Positions 37,463-47,298 of a DNA stretch of 64,000 nt are shown here, piece by piece. Source of the stretch: Flavobacterium degerlachei (GTDB taxonomy: Bacteria > Bacteroidota > Bacteroidia > Flavobacteriales > Flavobacteriaceae); contig NZ_FNMV01000009.1 of NCBI RefSeq assembly GCF_900106645.1, positions 62,001-126,000 on the forward strand, written 5' to 3'. A program made the translations under genes and the position numbers. The notes beneath the pieces were generated by a model. That model had not been told where the DNA came from, made no database searches, and worked only from the letters and a program-made list of their open reading frames with translations. Position 1 is the stretch's first letter. Each line of letters opens with the position of its first letter.

Positions 37463-38140
37463 ATGCGAGACCTATTTACAAATATTAAAATCCAAGTCAA
37501 CGAAAAGATCTATTTAAAAGATCCTGAAACTTCGATATTAGGAAAAAAAATAATTGAAGAAAGCATCCTTTTAATGGACGCGATTGGGTTTGATCATTTT
37601 ACATTCAAAAAACTAGGAGAAAAAATTAGTTCTAACGAAAGTTCAATTTATCGCTATTTTGAAAATAAGCATAAATTAATGTTATACCTTTCTTCGTGGT
37701 ATTGGAGCTGGATGGAATATAAGCTATTTTTTGCTACTAACAACATTGAAGATCCATTCGAAAAGCTAAAAAAAGCGATTACAATTGTTACTGAAAAAAT
37801 CGAAGATGATGAGGCAACAAAACATATCAACGAATCAATTTTAAATAAAATAATAATATCCGAGTTTACAAAAACACTTCAAACAAAAGAAGTAGATGAA
37901 GAAAACAAAGAAGGTTTCTTTTTGATATATAAAAGTGTAATCAATAGAATTGTCAATTTAATTATTGAAGTAGATCCTGATTATCCTTTTGCAAAAAGCC
38001 TTGCTTCTAATATAATTGAGGGTGCACTGCATCAACATTTTTTAAGAGACCATTTAACTACGATTACCAATTGCAACGAAAACATTAGTCCAACTGATTT
38101 TTACATCAATCTCATTACAACAGTTTTAAAAAATAAATAG
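37463..38140 (+). CDS. TetR/AcrR-family transcriptional regulator
   Basis: A 225-aa one-component regulator. The N-terminal helix-turn-helix is seen in IIEESILLMDAIGFDHFTF and KKLGEKISSNESSIYRYFENKHKL near residues 30-70; the helical rest should bind a ligand. It is the first gene of a four-gene operon (3 bp to the ABC gene), so it probably controls its own exporter. Ligand unknown. Confidence 0.88.
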   Translation: MRDLFTNIKIQVNEKIYLKDPETSILGKKIIEESILLMDAIGFDHFTFKKLGEKISSNESSIYRYFENKHKLMLYLSSWYWSWMEYKLFFATNNIEDPFEKLKKAITIVTEKIEDDEATKHINESILNKIIISEFTKTLQTKEVDEENKEGFFLIYKSVINRIVNLIIEVDPDYPFAKSLASNIIEGALHQHFLRDHLTTITNCNENISPTDFYINLITTVLKNK

Positions 38141-38143
38141 ACA

Positions 38144-39808
38144 ATGACTCCATTAAAAAGATTTTACAATTTATTAGAACTCGACAAAAAAGACATCTCG
38201 CAGCTATTCTTTTACGCCATATTTGCTGGATTAGTAAGTTTATCCCTCCCTTTAGGTATTCAAGCCATTATCAATTTCATTCAATCAGGACGTGTCAGTG
38301 TATCATGGATTGTGTTGATATTTCTAGTGGTAATGGGAGTTGCACTAGTGGGAATTTTATCCTTAATGCAGCTAAGAATAACAGAGAGTTTACAACAAAA
38401 GATATTTGTACGCTCCTCATTTGAATTCGCAGTACGACTACCCAAAATTAAATTTGAAGAATTATACAATACGTACCCGCCAGAATTAGCCAATCGATTT
38501 TTTGACACAATCACTATTCAAAAGGGAACTTCTAAGTTATTAATAGACTTTTCTGCAGCCTTATTACAGATTGTTTTTGGTGTGATATTGTTATCACTAT
38601 ACCATCCTTATTTTATTGTATTTGGTATAATGCTAATTATTTTACTTTACTTCATCTTTAAACTATCTTATAAAACGGGTTTAGAAACCAGTTTAAAAGA
38701 GTCAAAAAACAAATACAAAGTAGCAGGATGGCTACAAGAAATGGCTCGAAATAATTTCAGTTTTAGAAATCAACTCAATTTTGATTTTGGTCTTCAAAAG
38801 AATGACCACTTAGTTACAGAATATCTAAATTACCGAGAGAAACATTTTAACGTTATAAAAAGACAATTTACCCAATTAATTATTTTTAAAGTAATTATCA
38901 CAGCTAGTTTACTTTCAATTGGAGGTTTTTTAGTTGTTTCACAACAAATGAATATTGGGCAGTTTGTCGCCGCTGAAATTATCATTTTATTAGTAATCAA
39001 TTCGGTAGAGAAAATTATTCTTGGCTTGGAAACTTTCTATGATGTATTGACATCTGTAGAAAAAATTGGCCAAGTAGCAGATTTAAGTTTGGAAGAAGAA
39101 TTCGATAACGAAAGTACCAACTATTGCTACGCTGATATCACCTTAGAAACAGAAAAGATACAATTCAAATTTCCGGATTCAAAAAACACCATTCTAAGTG
39201 ACATCTCATTGAAAATTGATCAAGGCGAACGAATTTTTATTAATGGCGAAAATGGTTCTGGTAAAACAACACTGATTCGAGTATTGTCAGGACTATTAAA
39301 ACCTACCTCCGGAAGTTTCTATATAAATGACGACACTTTCAAAAAAATTGATTTAAAACAGTACCGTTCGCAAATAGGAAGCATCATTTACGGAGAATCC
39401 CCTTTTGAGGGAACTTACTTGGAAAACATAACATTTAACGATAAAAACATTAGCCAAGAGGATTTGAAATGGGCGCTTGACGGCGTACAACTTACTTACT
39501 TTATTAAATCTTTACCAAAAAGTCTAGACACTCACATATTCCCTGAAGGAAGACAATTATCCTCTTCGAATGCGCAGAAAATTTTATTGGCACGAAGCAT
39601 AATTCATAAGCCAAAAATTCTTTTCTACGAAGATCCAACAGATACGATGGATGAAAAAGTGGCTAACGAAATTATTGATTTCATTACCGCCAAAGAACAC
39701 AAATGGACTATTATCGTTTCTTCAAAAAATCCATATTGGAAAACAAAATGCAATAGGGAAATTATCATGCAAAGTGGACGTATTCAACAAGACTCAAAAA
39801 ACCTTTAG
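38144..39808 (+). CDS. ABC exporter half-transporter with degenerate ATPase motifs
   Basis: A 554-aa protein with an N-terminal ABC-exporter membrane domain (hydrophobic segments from about residue 20 to 300) and a C-terminal nucleotide-binding domain; no C39 peptidase domain. Walker A is intact (GENGSGKTTL, near 368-375). The other motifs are not: the Q-loop glutamine position reads IIYGESPFEG, the LSGGQ signature reads LSSSN (near 471), Walker B reads ILFYEDPTD with Glu-Asp order reversed (near 495), and the H-loop His is replaced in IIVSSKN (near 525). It lies between tetR-like and hlyD-like genes with 3-bp gaps. Confidence 0.88.
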   Translation: MTPLKRFYNLLELDKKDISQLFFYAIFAGLVSLSLPLGIQAIINFIQSGRVSVSWIVLIFLVVMGVALVGILSLMQLRITESLQQKIFVRSSFEFAVRLPKIKFEELYNTYPPELANRFFDTITIQKGTSKLLIDFSAALLQIVFGVILLSLYHPYFIVFGIMLIILLYFIFKLSYKTGLETSLKESKNKYKVAGWLQEMARNNFSFRNQLNFDFGLQKNDHLVTEYLNYREKHFNVIKRQFTQLIIFKVIITASLLSIGGFLVVSQQMNIGQFVAAEIIILLVINSVEKIILGLETFYDVLTSVEKIGQVADLSLEEEFDNESTNYCYADITLETEKIQFKFPDSKNTILSDISLKIDQGERIFINGENGSGKTTLIRVLSGLLKPTSGSFYINDDTFKKIDLKQYRSQIGSIIYGESPFEGTYLENITFNDKNISQEDLKWALDGVQLTYFIKSLPKSLDTHIFPEGRQLSSSNAQKILLARSIIHKPKILFYEDPTDTMDEKVANEIIDFITAKEHKWTIIVSSKNPYWKTKCNREIIMQSGRIQQDSKNL

Positions 39809-39811
39809 GTT

Positions 39812-41161
39812 ATGCTAAACATATCTGACAACAATAAAACGAATTCTCCAAGTTTAGAGAAATTTGAAACGATAAAAAATCTGAATGTAAATTCAAATTC
39901 GAAGATCCTAAATAGAATTATCGTATCTGTTTGTATTTTAGGCGTACTAATATTATTTCTTCCTTGGACTCAAAACATCTCTGGTTCCGGCTCTGTGACT
40001 ACTTTAAAACCCAATCAAAGACCACAATCGATACAAAGTGTTATTTCTGGGCGAATAGAAAACTGGTATGTTCAAGAAGGTGATTTTGTAAATAAAGGGG
40101 ACACCATTCTTTTCATTTCAGAAATAAAAGAGGACTATATGGATCCCAATTTAGTAGCCAACACTAAGAGACAAGTCAGTGCAAAAAAGTCATCATTAGA
40201 ATCGTATGGTTCAAAAGTAACTGCATTATCTAGTCAAATTCAATCAATAGAAAGCGAAAAAAGGCTAAAACTAGAACAAGCACAGAACAAAATAAAACAA
40301 TCGCTTTTAAAAATAAAAAGCGACAGCATAGATCTTGTTGCCGTAAAAACACAACTTAAGATTGCGAACACTCAATATGATCGTGCGGTTCAATTGAATA
40401 ATGAAGGACTGAAACCTTTGACTGATGTTGAAGACAAAAGATTAAAATTACAAGAAGTTGAAGCTAAAATCATCACTCAGGAAAATAAATTCTTAGGTAG
40501 CAAAAATGAATATATCAATGCTAAAGTAGAAACAAACCGAATTACTGCTGAATACTCCGAAAAAACATCAAAAGCACAAAGTGACCAATACACTGCTTTG
40601 AGTAATCAATATGATACCGAAGCACAAGTAAACAAACTAGAGAATCAATATGCTAATTATAGCATTAGAAACGGAATGTACTATATCAAAGCACCACAAA
40701 GCGGTTATGTCAACAGAATTTTACAAGCCGGAATAGGCCAAACTGTAAAAGAAGGAACTCCTATTGTGAGCATCATGCCGGCACAATATGATATTGCTGT
40801 GGAAACCTATGTTGACCCCATAGATTTGCCGTTGATCAACAGGGGCGAAAAAGTAAGGGTTTGGTTTGACGGATGGCCCACTATTGTTTTCTCGGGATGG
40901 CCAAATGCTTCTTACGGGACTTTTGGAGGTAAAATTGTTGCTATCGAAAATTTCATCAGTGACAACGGAAAATACAGAATATTGATTGCTCCAGATGAAG
41001 AGGAAGATGCTTGGCCGAAAAAAATCAGTATTGGCTCGGGTGCCGAAACTATTGCCCTACTTGACACCGTACCAATTTGGTTTGAAGTATGGCGAGTTTT
41101 AAATGGGTTTCCACCAAATTACTATAAAACAGACACAAAAACAGCTAAAGAGAAAAAATAA
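39812..41161 (+). CDS. HlyD-family periplasmic adaptor protein
   Basis: A 449-aa membrane fusion protein with one N-terminal membrane helix (IIVSVCILGVLILFLPWTQ), a split lipoyl-like domain (SGRIENWYVQEGDFVNKGDTI and IKAPQSGYVNRILQAGIGQTV in separate halves), a long coiled-coil hairpin (about residues 110-280) and a beta-barrel part. It links the inner-membrane ABC protein to the TolC-type channel. Its stop overlaps the next start by 1 nt. Confidence 0.9.
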   Translation: MLNISDNNKTNSPSLEKFETIKNLNVNSNSKILNRIIVSVCILGVLILFLPWTQNISGSGSVTTLKPNQRPQSIQSVISGRIENWYVQEGDFVNKGDTILFISEIKEDYMDPNLVANTKRQVSAKKSSLESYGSKVTALSSQIQSIESEKRLKLEQAQNKIKQSLLKIKSDSIDLVAVKTQLKIANTQYDRAVQLNNEGLKPLTDVEDKRLKLQEVEAKIITQENKFLGSKNEYINAKVETNRITAEYSEKTSKAQSDQYTALSNQYDTEAQVNKLENQYANYSIRNGMYYIKAPQSGYVNRILQAGIGQTVKEGTPIVSIMPAQYDIAVETYVDPIDLPLINRGEKVRVWFDGWPTIVFSGWPNASYGTFGGKIVAIENFISDNGKYRILIAPDEEEDAWPKKISIGSGAETIALLDTVPIWFEVWRVLNGFPPNYYKTDTKTAKEKK

Positions 41162-42558
41162 TGAAACCACTTCTTATCATTTTACTGTTGTTCGGCTCTC
41201 TTGCTTTTGGTCAAGCGCCAAGCGAAAGTCTATCTAAAGAGTTTACTTATAATGAGTTTCTGGGATATGTAAAAAAATACCATCCCTTAGTTAAGAATGC
41301 AAATCTGGAAATCAACAAAGCACAGGCTAATCTAATGATGGCTCGTGGTGGTTTTGACCCAAAAATTGAAGTCGATTTTAAAGAAAAACAATTCAAAGAC
41401 AAAGAATATTATTCGATTTTAAACAGTAGTTTTAAAATCCCAACTTGGTACGGAATCGAAATAAAAGCGGGATTCGACAACAATGAAGGAATCTATTTGA
41501 ATCCCGAAAACACAGTTCCTAACAAAGGCTTAACCTCATTAGGAATAACAGTTCCTTTAGGGCAAGGTTTATTCATTAATCAAAGAATGGCTGATGTGCG
41601 CAAGGCAAAAATCCAAATGAAACTAAGTCAGGCTGAGAGAAAGCTCCAAGCAATAGCCGTTCTATATGATGCATCAATAGCTTACTTTAATTGGAAGAAA
41701 ACCTTCAATGAAGTGAAATTATATGAAACCTATAATACTAATGCACAAAATAGGTTTAACGGCATCAAATCCTTAATAAAAGCGGGAGACAAACGTGCAA
41801 TTGACAGTATTGAAGCTGGAATAAGTGTAAAAAGCAGACAGCTAAGTCTTGAAGATTCTAAACTAAAGTTAAACAAAGCTAAATTAGAATTGTCTAATTT
41901 TCTCTGGTTAGACAACTCCATTCCGCTTGAGCTTGCTGACGCACTCAGTCCAGAGTCAGATTTAGAGGGAACGATTCAGGAAACATTAAAAACTAATGAT
42001 TTATTAAACAGCGAATTTACTTTAGAAAGTCATCCGAAAATTAATAGTTTAGAAAATAAGATTGAAATTTTGACTGTTGAAAAAAAATTGAAAGCAAACA
42101 TGCTTTTACCCAAAATCGATATTGGATACAGCTATTTAGCTGAACCGAGTTATATTGATAACTATCAATTTGAAGATTATAAAATAGGCTTAAACTTTTA
42201 CTTCCCTCTGTTTTTAAGAAAAGAACGAGGAGGTTTGAAATTAGCCCAATATAAAATCCAAGAAACAGAATACCTTTTAAATTTAGAAAAAGTTCAACTG
42301 TCGAATAAAATAAGTGCTCAAAAAACGGAGATTATTTCCCTCGAAAAACAAAATGAAATTATAAAAACATTAGCAAAAGACTATGCCATGATGCTAAAAT
42401 CAGAGGAGCGACTGTTTTCTTTTGGTGAAAGCTCCCTATTTTTGATAAACAGCAGAGAGACTAGTTTGATCAGTGCGCAACTAGCATCAATTGCTTTAGA
42501 AAACAGATATTTCATTTCCAATTCTGAACTTTTTAAAATTATGGCCAATCCTGATTAA
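41161..42558 (+). CDS. TolC-family outer-membrane efflux protein
   Basis: A 465-aa protein with signal peptide MKPLLIILLLFGSLAFGQ and the two internal repeats of mostly helical, heptad-rich sequence expected for TolC (ANLEINKAQANLMMARGGFDPK at residues ~50-70, KINSLENKIEILTVEKKLKA in the second half). It completes a type 1 or tripartite export path with the ABC and HlyD proteins. Last gene of that operon. Confidence 0.88.
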   Translation: MKPLLIILLLFGSLAFGQAPSESLSKEFTYNEFLGYVKKYHPLVKNANLEINKAQANLMMARGGFDPKIEVDFKEKQFKDKEYYSILNSSFKIPTWYGIEIKAGFDNNEGIYLNPENTVPNKGLTSLGITVPLGQGLFINQRMADVRKAKIQMKLSQAERKLQAIAVLYDASIAYFNWKKTFNEVKLYETYNTNAQNRFNGIKSLIKAGDKRAIDSIEAGISVKSRQLSLEDSKLKLNKAKLELSNFLWLDNSIPLELADALSPESDLEGTIQETLKTNDLLNSEFTLESHPKINSLENKIEILTVEKKLKANMLLPKIDIGYSYLAEPSYIDNYQFEDYKIGLNFYFPLFLRKERGGLKLAQYKIQETEYLLNLEKVQLSNKISAQKTEIISLEKQNEIIKTLAKDYAMMLKSEERLFSFGESSLFLINSRETSLISAQLASIALENRYFISNSELFKIMANPD

Positions 42559-42573
42559 ATAATTTTAAAATCG

Positions 42574-42581
42574 TACTTTTG
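42574..42581 (+). promoter_or_regulatory. Predicted -7 element of map
   Basis: TACTTTTG matches TAnnTTTG and ends 19 bp before the map ATG, suggesting that map is transcribed separately from the exporter operon 42 bp upstream. Confidence 0.45.
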
Positions 42582-42600
42582 CAAACTGAAAATAACAAAT

Positions 42601-43419
42601 ATGATTATAGTAAAATCCCGTGAAGAAATAGAATTAATGCGCGAAAGTGCCTTAATCGTATCGAAAACATTAGGAATGATTGCCTCTGAAATAAAAGAAG
42701 GTGTCACCACTCTATATTTAGATAAATTAGCTGAAGAATTCATTCGTGACCATGGAGCTGTTCCTAGTTTCCTTGGTTTATACGGTTTTCCAAACTCATT
42801 ATGTATGAGTCCTAATGCACAAGTTGTACACGGAATCCCTAATAATACTCCTCTTGAAAGTGGTGACGTAATCTCTGTTGATTGTGGTGCATTTAAAAAT
42901 GGCTACCATGGAGATCACGCCTATTCTTTTGAAATTGGAGAAGTCGCACCAGAAACAAAAAAATTATTGCAGGTAACCAAAGAGTCTCTTTATGTTGGAA
43001 TCCGTGAATTTAAAGCCGGAAACCGCGTGGAAGATGTTGGTAATGCGATCCAAAAATACACAGAATCTCATGGTTACGGAGTCGTTCGCGAATTAGTAGG
43101 ACATGGTCTTGGTCAAAAAATGCACGAAGACCCTGAAATGCCAAACTACGGAAAACGTGGTCGCGGAAAACTTTTCGTTGAAGGAATGGTTGTTGCAATC
43201 GAGCCGATGATTAATCTAGGAACTAGAAACATCAAACAGCACAAAGATGGCTGGACAATAACTACTGCTGACAATAAACCAAGTGCTCACTTTGAACACG
43301 ATGTCGCTTTAATTGATGGTAGACCAGAGATACTTTCTACTTTCGCGTATGTATACAAAGCATTGGGAATTGTAAGTAACGAAGAGGATGAGTTCAGAAA
43401 AATACCATTAGTATTGTAA
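42601..43419 (+). CDS. map: Type I methionine aminopeptidase
   Basis: A 272-aa cytosolic dinuclear metalloenzyme that removes initiator methionine. The pita-bread motifs are clear: VHGIPNNTPLESGDVISVDCG, GYHGDHAYSF (two Asp ligands), VGHGLGQKMHEDPEMPNYG (His ligand), EGMVVAIEPM (Glu) and HFEHDVALID (Glu). It overlaps the next gene by 1 nt (TAATG). Confidence 0.96.
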   Translation: MIIVKSREEIELMRESALIVSKTLGMIASEIKEGVTTLYLDKLAEEFIRDHGAVPSFLGLYGFPNSLCMSPNAQVVHGIPNNTPLESGDVISVDCGAFKNGYHGDHAYSFEIGEVAPETKKLLQVTKESLYVGIREFKAGNRVEDVGNAIQKYTESHGYGVVRELVGHGLGQKMHEDPEMPNYGKRGRGKLFVEGMVVAIEPMINLGTRNIKQHKDGWTITTADNKPSAHFEHDVALIDGRPEILSTFAYVYKALGIVSNEEDEFRKIPLVL

Positions 43420-44252
43420 TGAAAAAACTTTTTAAACTCGTACTCAATACAATCCCTCGTCCATTACTTATTCGTTTAAGTTATGTGGCTAGACCCGTCT
43501 TGGCTTATGCTTTAAAAGGGGATAAATTTACCGATCCTATAGACGGAAAAAGCTTTAAATCATTCTTGCCTTATGGTTACGGAACACAACGTAACAATGT
43601 GCTTTCGCCAAGTACACTTTCGTTAGAAAGACATCGTTTATTATGGTTGTACCTCAACGAAAAAACTGATTTTTTTCAATCTGAACTCGTTTCAGATTCA
43701 ACAGTTTCCAATACTAAAAGAATAAAATTAAGAGATGCTGAAATGAATTCAGCACTAAAAGTATTGCATTTTGCTCCTGAACAAGCATTTTATAAATTGT
43801 TTAGAAATCAGAAGAATCTTGATTACACAACAACGGATTTATTTTCGCCTTTGGCAGATGTAAAAGCTGATATTTGTGACTTGCCTTTTGAAGACAATCA
43901 GTATGATGTTATTTTGTGTAATCACGTTTTAGAGCACATTCCGGATGACACTAAAGCCATGCAAGAATTGTATCGTGTATTAAAACCAGGCGGAATGGCC
44001 ATTTTGCAAATTCCGCAAGATTTATCTCGAGCAGTAACTTTTGCCGATAACACCATAACAGACCAAAAAAAGCGTGCTGAAATTTTTGGACAATACGATC
44101 ATGTCCGTATTTATGGCCGTGACTATTTTGATAAATTAAGAGGCATTGGTTTTAAAGTAATCGAAGAAGACTACACTAATAAAATCGCCCCTGAATTAGT
44201 AGAAAAATATTGTTTGGCAAAAGGAGAAATCATCCCTGTTTGCTTTAAATAA
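43419..44252 (+). CDS. Class I SAM-dependent methyltransferase
   Basis: A 277-aa protein whose C-terminal half is a Methyltransf_11-like domain (VLHFAPEQAFYKLF, YTTTDLFSPLADVKADICDLPF, DVILCNHVLEHIPDDTKAM, RVLKPGGMAILQIP). The N-terminal ~90 residues are basic and may help substrate binding. It is translationally coupled to map, a pairing I cannot explain functionally. Substrate unknown. Confidence 0.85.
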   Translation: MKKLFKLVLNTIPRPLLIRLSYVARPVLAYALKGDKFTDPIDGKSFKSFLPYGYGTQRNNVLSPSTLSLERHRLLWLYLNEKTDFFQSELVSDSTVSNTKRIKLRDAEMNSALKVLHFAPEQAFYKLFRNQKNLDYTTTDLFSPLADVKADICDLPFEDNQYDVILCNHVLEHIPDDTKAMQELYRVLKPGGMAILQIPQDLSRAVTFADNTITDQKKRAEIFGQYDHVRIYGRDYFDKLRGIGFKVIEEDYTNKIAPELVEKYCLAKGEIIPVCFK

Positions 44253-44257
44253 ATAAA

Positions 44258-44297
44258 AAAAATGCCCGCTAAAATCAAATTTTAGCGGGCATTTACA
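44258..44297. terminator. Bidirectional terminator between the methyltransferase and M16 genes
   Basis: ATGCCCGCTAAAAT and ATTTTAGCGGGCAT form a perfect 14-bp stem with a 3-nt loop. It lies between two converging genes. Confidence 0.92.
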
Positions 44298-44313
44298 TTT
44301 TAAAAACAATTTG

Positions 44314-47127
44314 TTATTTCTGAACTTCTGGCAATAGCATTGCAACTACTTTATCTTTAGTTAGATATTTTTTAGCAATAGCTTGAATATCCTTAGCAGT
44401 AACGTTATTGATTGCTTCTTCCACTTGAAAAACTCTATTAGGACTTTTTCCGTCAATATAAGACTGAGTAAAATTACTCAACCAGAATTTATTTTCCTTA
44501 ATATCCTTTTTATAGTCAAGTAACTCGGCTTCTTTAAATTTAGCCACATCCTTTTCATCAGGACCGTTATCAATTATTTTTTGCAATTCTTTTAAAGCAG
44601 AGGCCGTTAATTTTTCAGCATTTTCTGGGCCACAAGGAAAACCTATTCTAAAATTAAAAGAACCGTTTGGCACCTTAGTCATGCTTCCACGAGCGCTTAC
44701 ACCATATACACCAGCTTCATTTTCTCTTAATTCTTCAATTAATTTAATGGTTAATACTTCGCCTAATGCTTGCATAGTTAATGCATCTTTGTCTGAGTAA
44801 ACAGCGTCTCCATAATACATAATAGAAACTGTACTTTTAGGATCAGTCCCCTTATTGATTACTTTTTTCAAATCTCCTTTTAGCATTCTGTACCCTAAAT
44901 CAGTTACAACATCCTTTTTCTTAGTTGATGGTAATGATGCAATATATTTAGCCGAAAAAGCCTCCATAACTTTATCATCTACGTTCCCAACAAAGAAGAA
45001 TTCAAAGTCTCCAGCATTAGCAAAACGCTCTTTGTATTTTTTATAAGCCAATGGATAATCCGTTTGTGCCCAGGTTTTATCTGTAGGAACAATTCCGTTA
45101 AACCTTGGATCTTCCTTCATCAAATAAGCATACAATTCTTGTTGGAAAAAGAACGAAGGTTGTGAAGCCATGTTTTTATAAAATGCAGATTGCTTTTGTT
45201 TGAACCCTTCATAAGCTTCTGGATCTAAATTCAAATCTGTAAAATAAGCATAGGTGCTTTGGAACAAATATTCTAAATCTTTAGGAGTAGATCTACCTCT
45301 TAATCCTTCAGTAATACTACTGATATAAGGATTTACCGAAGCGATCTTACCCGACATGAATTTATTAATGTCATTTAGTGACAAACCAGAGAAACCGGCT
45401 TCAGCCAATGCTCCATTAGCAAATTGAGTTTTGATTATTTCGTCATTAGAGTAGGTATTGGTTCCTCCAAAACTTACTGCGTCCATAAGGATTTCGTCAT
45501 TTTTGAAGTCCGTTTTTTTGTACTTCACTTTTGCTCCATTAGAAAGAAACAATGTAGTTAATCCTAGTTTAGCATCCGTTTCCTTCTTTAAAATTGACCC
45601 TGGCTTCACTTCATTTCGAAGTAAACTATTTACCGCTTTAGAGTCTTCGTAGGCTGTAATTTCATTAGCATTTATTTTTAAAGCCTCTAACACTTGCTGC
45701 TCTGTAACCTTAACTAATCCTTCCTTTTCAGGACCAGTAATAATAACAACTCTATTATCCTCTTTTACTAGGTCCTTCATATATGTGGCAACATCAGCCA
45801 GTGAAATTGATGGCAATAACTCTTTTGTTGTTTTAAATTCCCATTCAATACCAGGAGCAGGTTCTTGCTCTAAAAACTCTGATTGAAATTGCGCTACAAA
45901 TTTATCAGAATCTGTTTTATCACGATCATTATATTGTTTCTCATATTGCGCCAAAACCTCAGATTTAGCTCTTGCTAACTCCCCTTCAGTAAATCCGTAC
46001 TTTTTAGCACGTTCATTTTCAACTGTTAAAACTTTAAGAGCTGAAAGTTGTTTGTCCTCTTGAACAACTGCAAAGGATTGATAAGCCTCTTTAGTTCTTG
46101 CATAAGTCCCTCCGTGATAAGAATAGCCATAAGTAAAAGGTGGCGTTGCTGAATTGACTAACTCACTTAATCTATTATTAATCATCGTAGCAAATAAACC
46201 TTCAGTTATATTATTCTTATAATCCCCAATAGTTTTCATTTTTTTTGGAGATCCATAATCCTTGTATAGTAATCGAACCATTGTATAAGGTGCTTCTTTG
46301 TCACTTTCAACGGCTACAAAAGTTTCTTTATGATTAGGCACTTCAAATATTTTTCGTTCCTTCTCATTTGCTGGATTTTTATACTTATAGAAATGTTCTT
46401 TCACTTTTTTCTCCATTGCAGCAACATCTATATCACCTACCACAATAACACTAATCAAATCTGGTCTGTACCAGTCTTTATAGAAGCTTACAATTTTATC
46501 GTATTTAAATTTCTCTAAAATTTCTTTTTCTCCTATTGGCAAACGATCTGCATAATGAGAGTTGTACATCATTTTTGGCAAATAGCGACTAAGCATCCTT
46601 TTGTCTGCTCCAAGACCCAATCGATACTCTTCAAGAACAACTCCTCTTTCTTTTTCTATTTCTTCAGGAGTTAAATCAGCATTAAAAGCCCAATCTTCAA
46701 TAATATTAAAGCCGTTCTCTAATTTCTCTGGACTATCAGAAGGTATAGGAAGGAAGTAAACGGTTTCGTCAAAACTAGTGTACGCATTAAGATGTTGTCC
46801 AAACTTCACACCTATACTTTGCAAATAATCGACTAATTTATTTTTCGGGAAACGTTTCGTACCATTAAAATTCATGTGCTCCATAAAATGCGCCAATCCT
46901 CTTTGATCGTCATTTTCTAGAATAGATCCTGCATTAACAACTAATCGTAAGTCGACTTTGTTTTCAGGTTTGGCATTTTTCTTGATGTAATAGGTTAATC
47001 CATTTTCAAGAACACCTGTTTTTACAGAGGGATCTACAGGAATTTTTTTAGAAAGGTCAATGTCTTGAGCAAAGATTGCTGAAGAACAAAATAGTAAGCC
47101 AATGGTTACTTTAGAAAATTGTTTCAT
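44314..47127 (-). CDS. Secreted M16-family (insulinase/pitrilysin) zinc peptidase
   Basis: A 937-aa exported protease (signal peptide ending CSSAIFAQ). The inverted zinc motif HxxEH is H80-FME-H84 in RGLAHFMEHMNF, and the distal Glu is in EEIEKERGVVLEEYR about 75 residues on. It holds the four-repeat M16 architecture in one chain: two catalytic-like and two inactive domains, with a second half lacking HxxEH. Likely degrades peptides in the periplasm or at the envelope. Confidence 0.93.
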   Translation of the reverse strand: MKQFSKVTIGLLFCSSAIFAQDIDLSKKIPVDPSVKTGVLENGLTYYIKKNAKPENKVDLRLVVNAGSILENDDQRGLAHFMEHMNFNGTKRFPKNKLVDYLQSIGVKFGQHLNAYTSFDETVYFLPIPSDSPEKLENGFNIIEDWAFNADLTPEEIEKERGVVLEEYRLGLGADKRMLSRYLPKMMYNSHYADRLPIGEKEILEKFKYDKIVSFYKDWYRPDLISVIVVGDIDVAAMEKKVKEHFYKYKNPANEKERKIFEVPNHKETFVAVESDKEAPYTMVRLLYKDYGSPKKMKTIGDYKNNITEGLFATMINNRLSELVNSATPPFTYGYSYHGGTYARTKEAYQSFAVVQEDKQLSALKVLTVENERAKKYGFTEGELARAKSEVLAQYEKQYNDRDKTDSDKFVAQFQSEFLEQEPAPGIEWEFKTTKELLPSISLADVATYMKDLVKEDNRVVIITGPEKEGLVKVTEQQVLEALKINANEITAYEDSKAVNSLLRNEVKPGSILKKETDAKLGLTTLFLSNGAKVKYKKTDFKNDEILMDAVSFGGTNTYSNDEIIKTQFANGALAEAGFSGLSLNDINKFMSGKIASVNPYISSITEGLRGRSTPKDLEYLFQSTYAYFTDLNLDPEAYEGFKQKQSAFYKNMASQPSFFFQQELYAYLMKEDPRFNGIVPTDKTWAQTDYPLAYKKYKERFANAGDFEFFFVGNVDDKVMEAFSAKYIASLPSTKKKDVVTDLGYRMLKGDLKKVINKGTDPKSTVSIMYYGDAVYSDKDALTMQALGEVLTIKLIEELRENEAGVYGVSARGSMTKVPNGSFNFRIGFPCGPENAEKLTASALKELQKIIDNGPDEKDVAKFKEAELLDYKKDIKENKFWLSNFTQSYIDGKSPNRVFQVEEAINNVTAKDIQAIAKKYLTKDKVVAMLLPEVQK

Positions 47128-47298
47128 ATACGTTGGTTTATTTTTAAATAAAACTAGTCATAAAAAACAGAAAATCAGATTATAACTAAGAATAATTTAA
47201 CATTTTCCTTACAATAAATAACGATTGCAATTTCAATATAGATCTATTAATTTTAACTATTAATTACTATATTTAACGCTTTTAAGCACTTCATTTAA

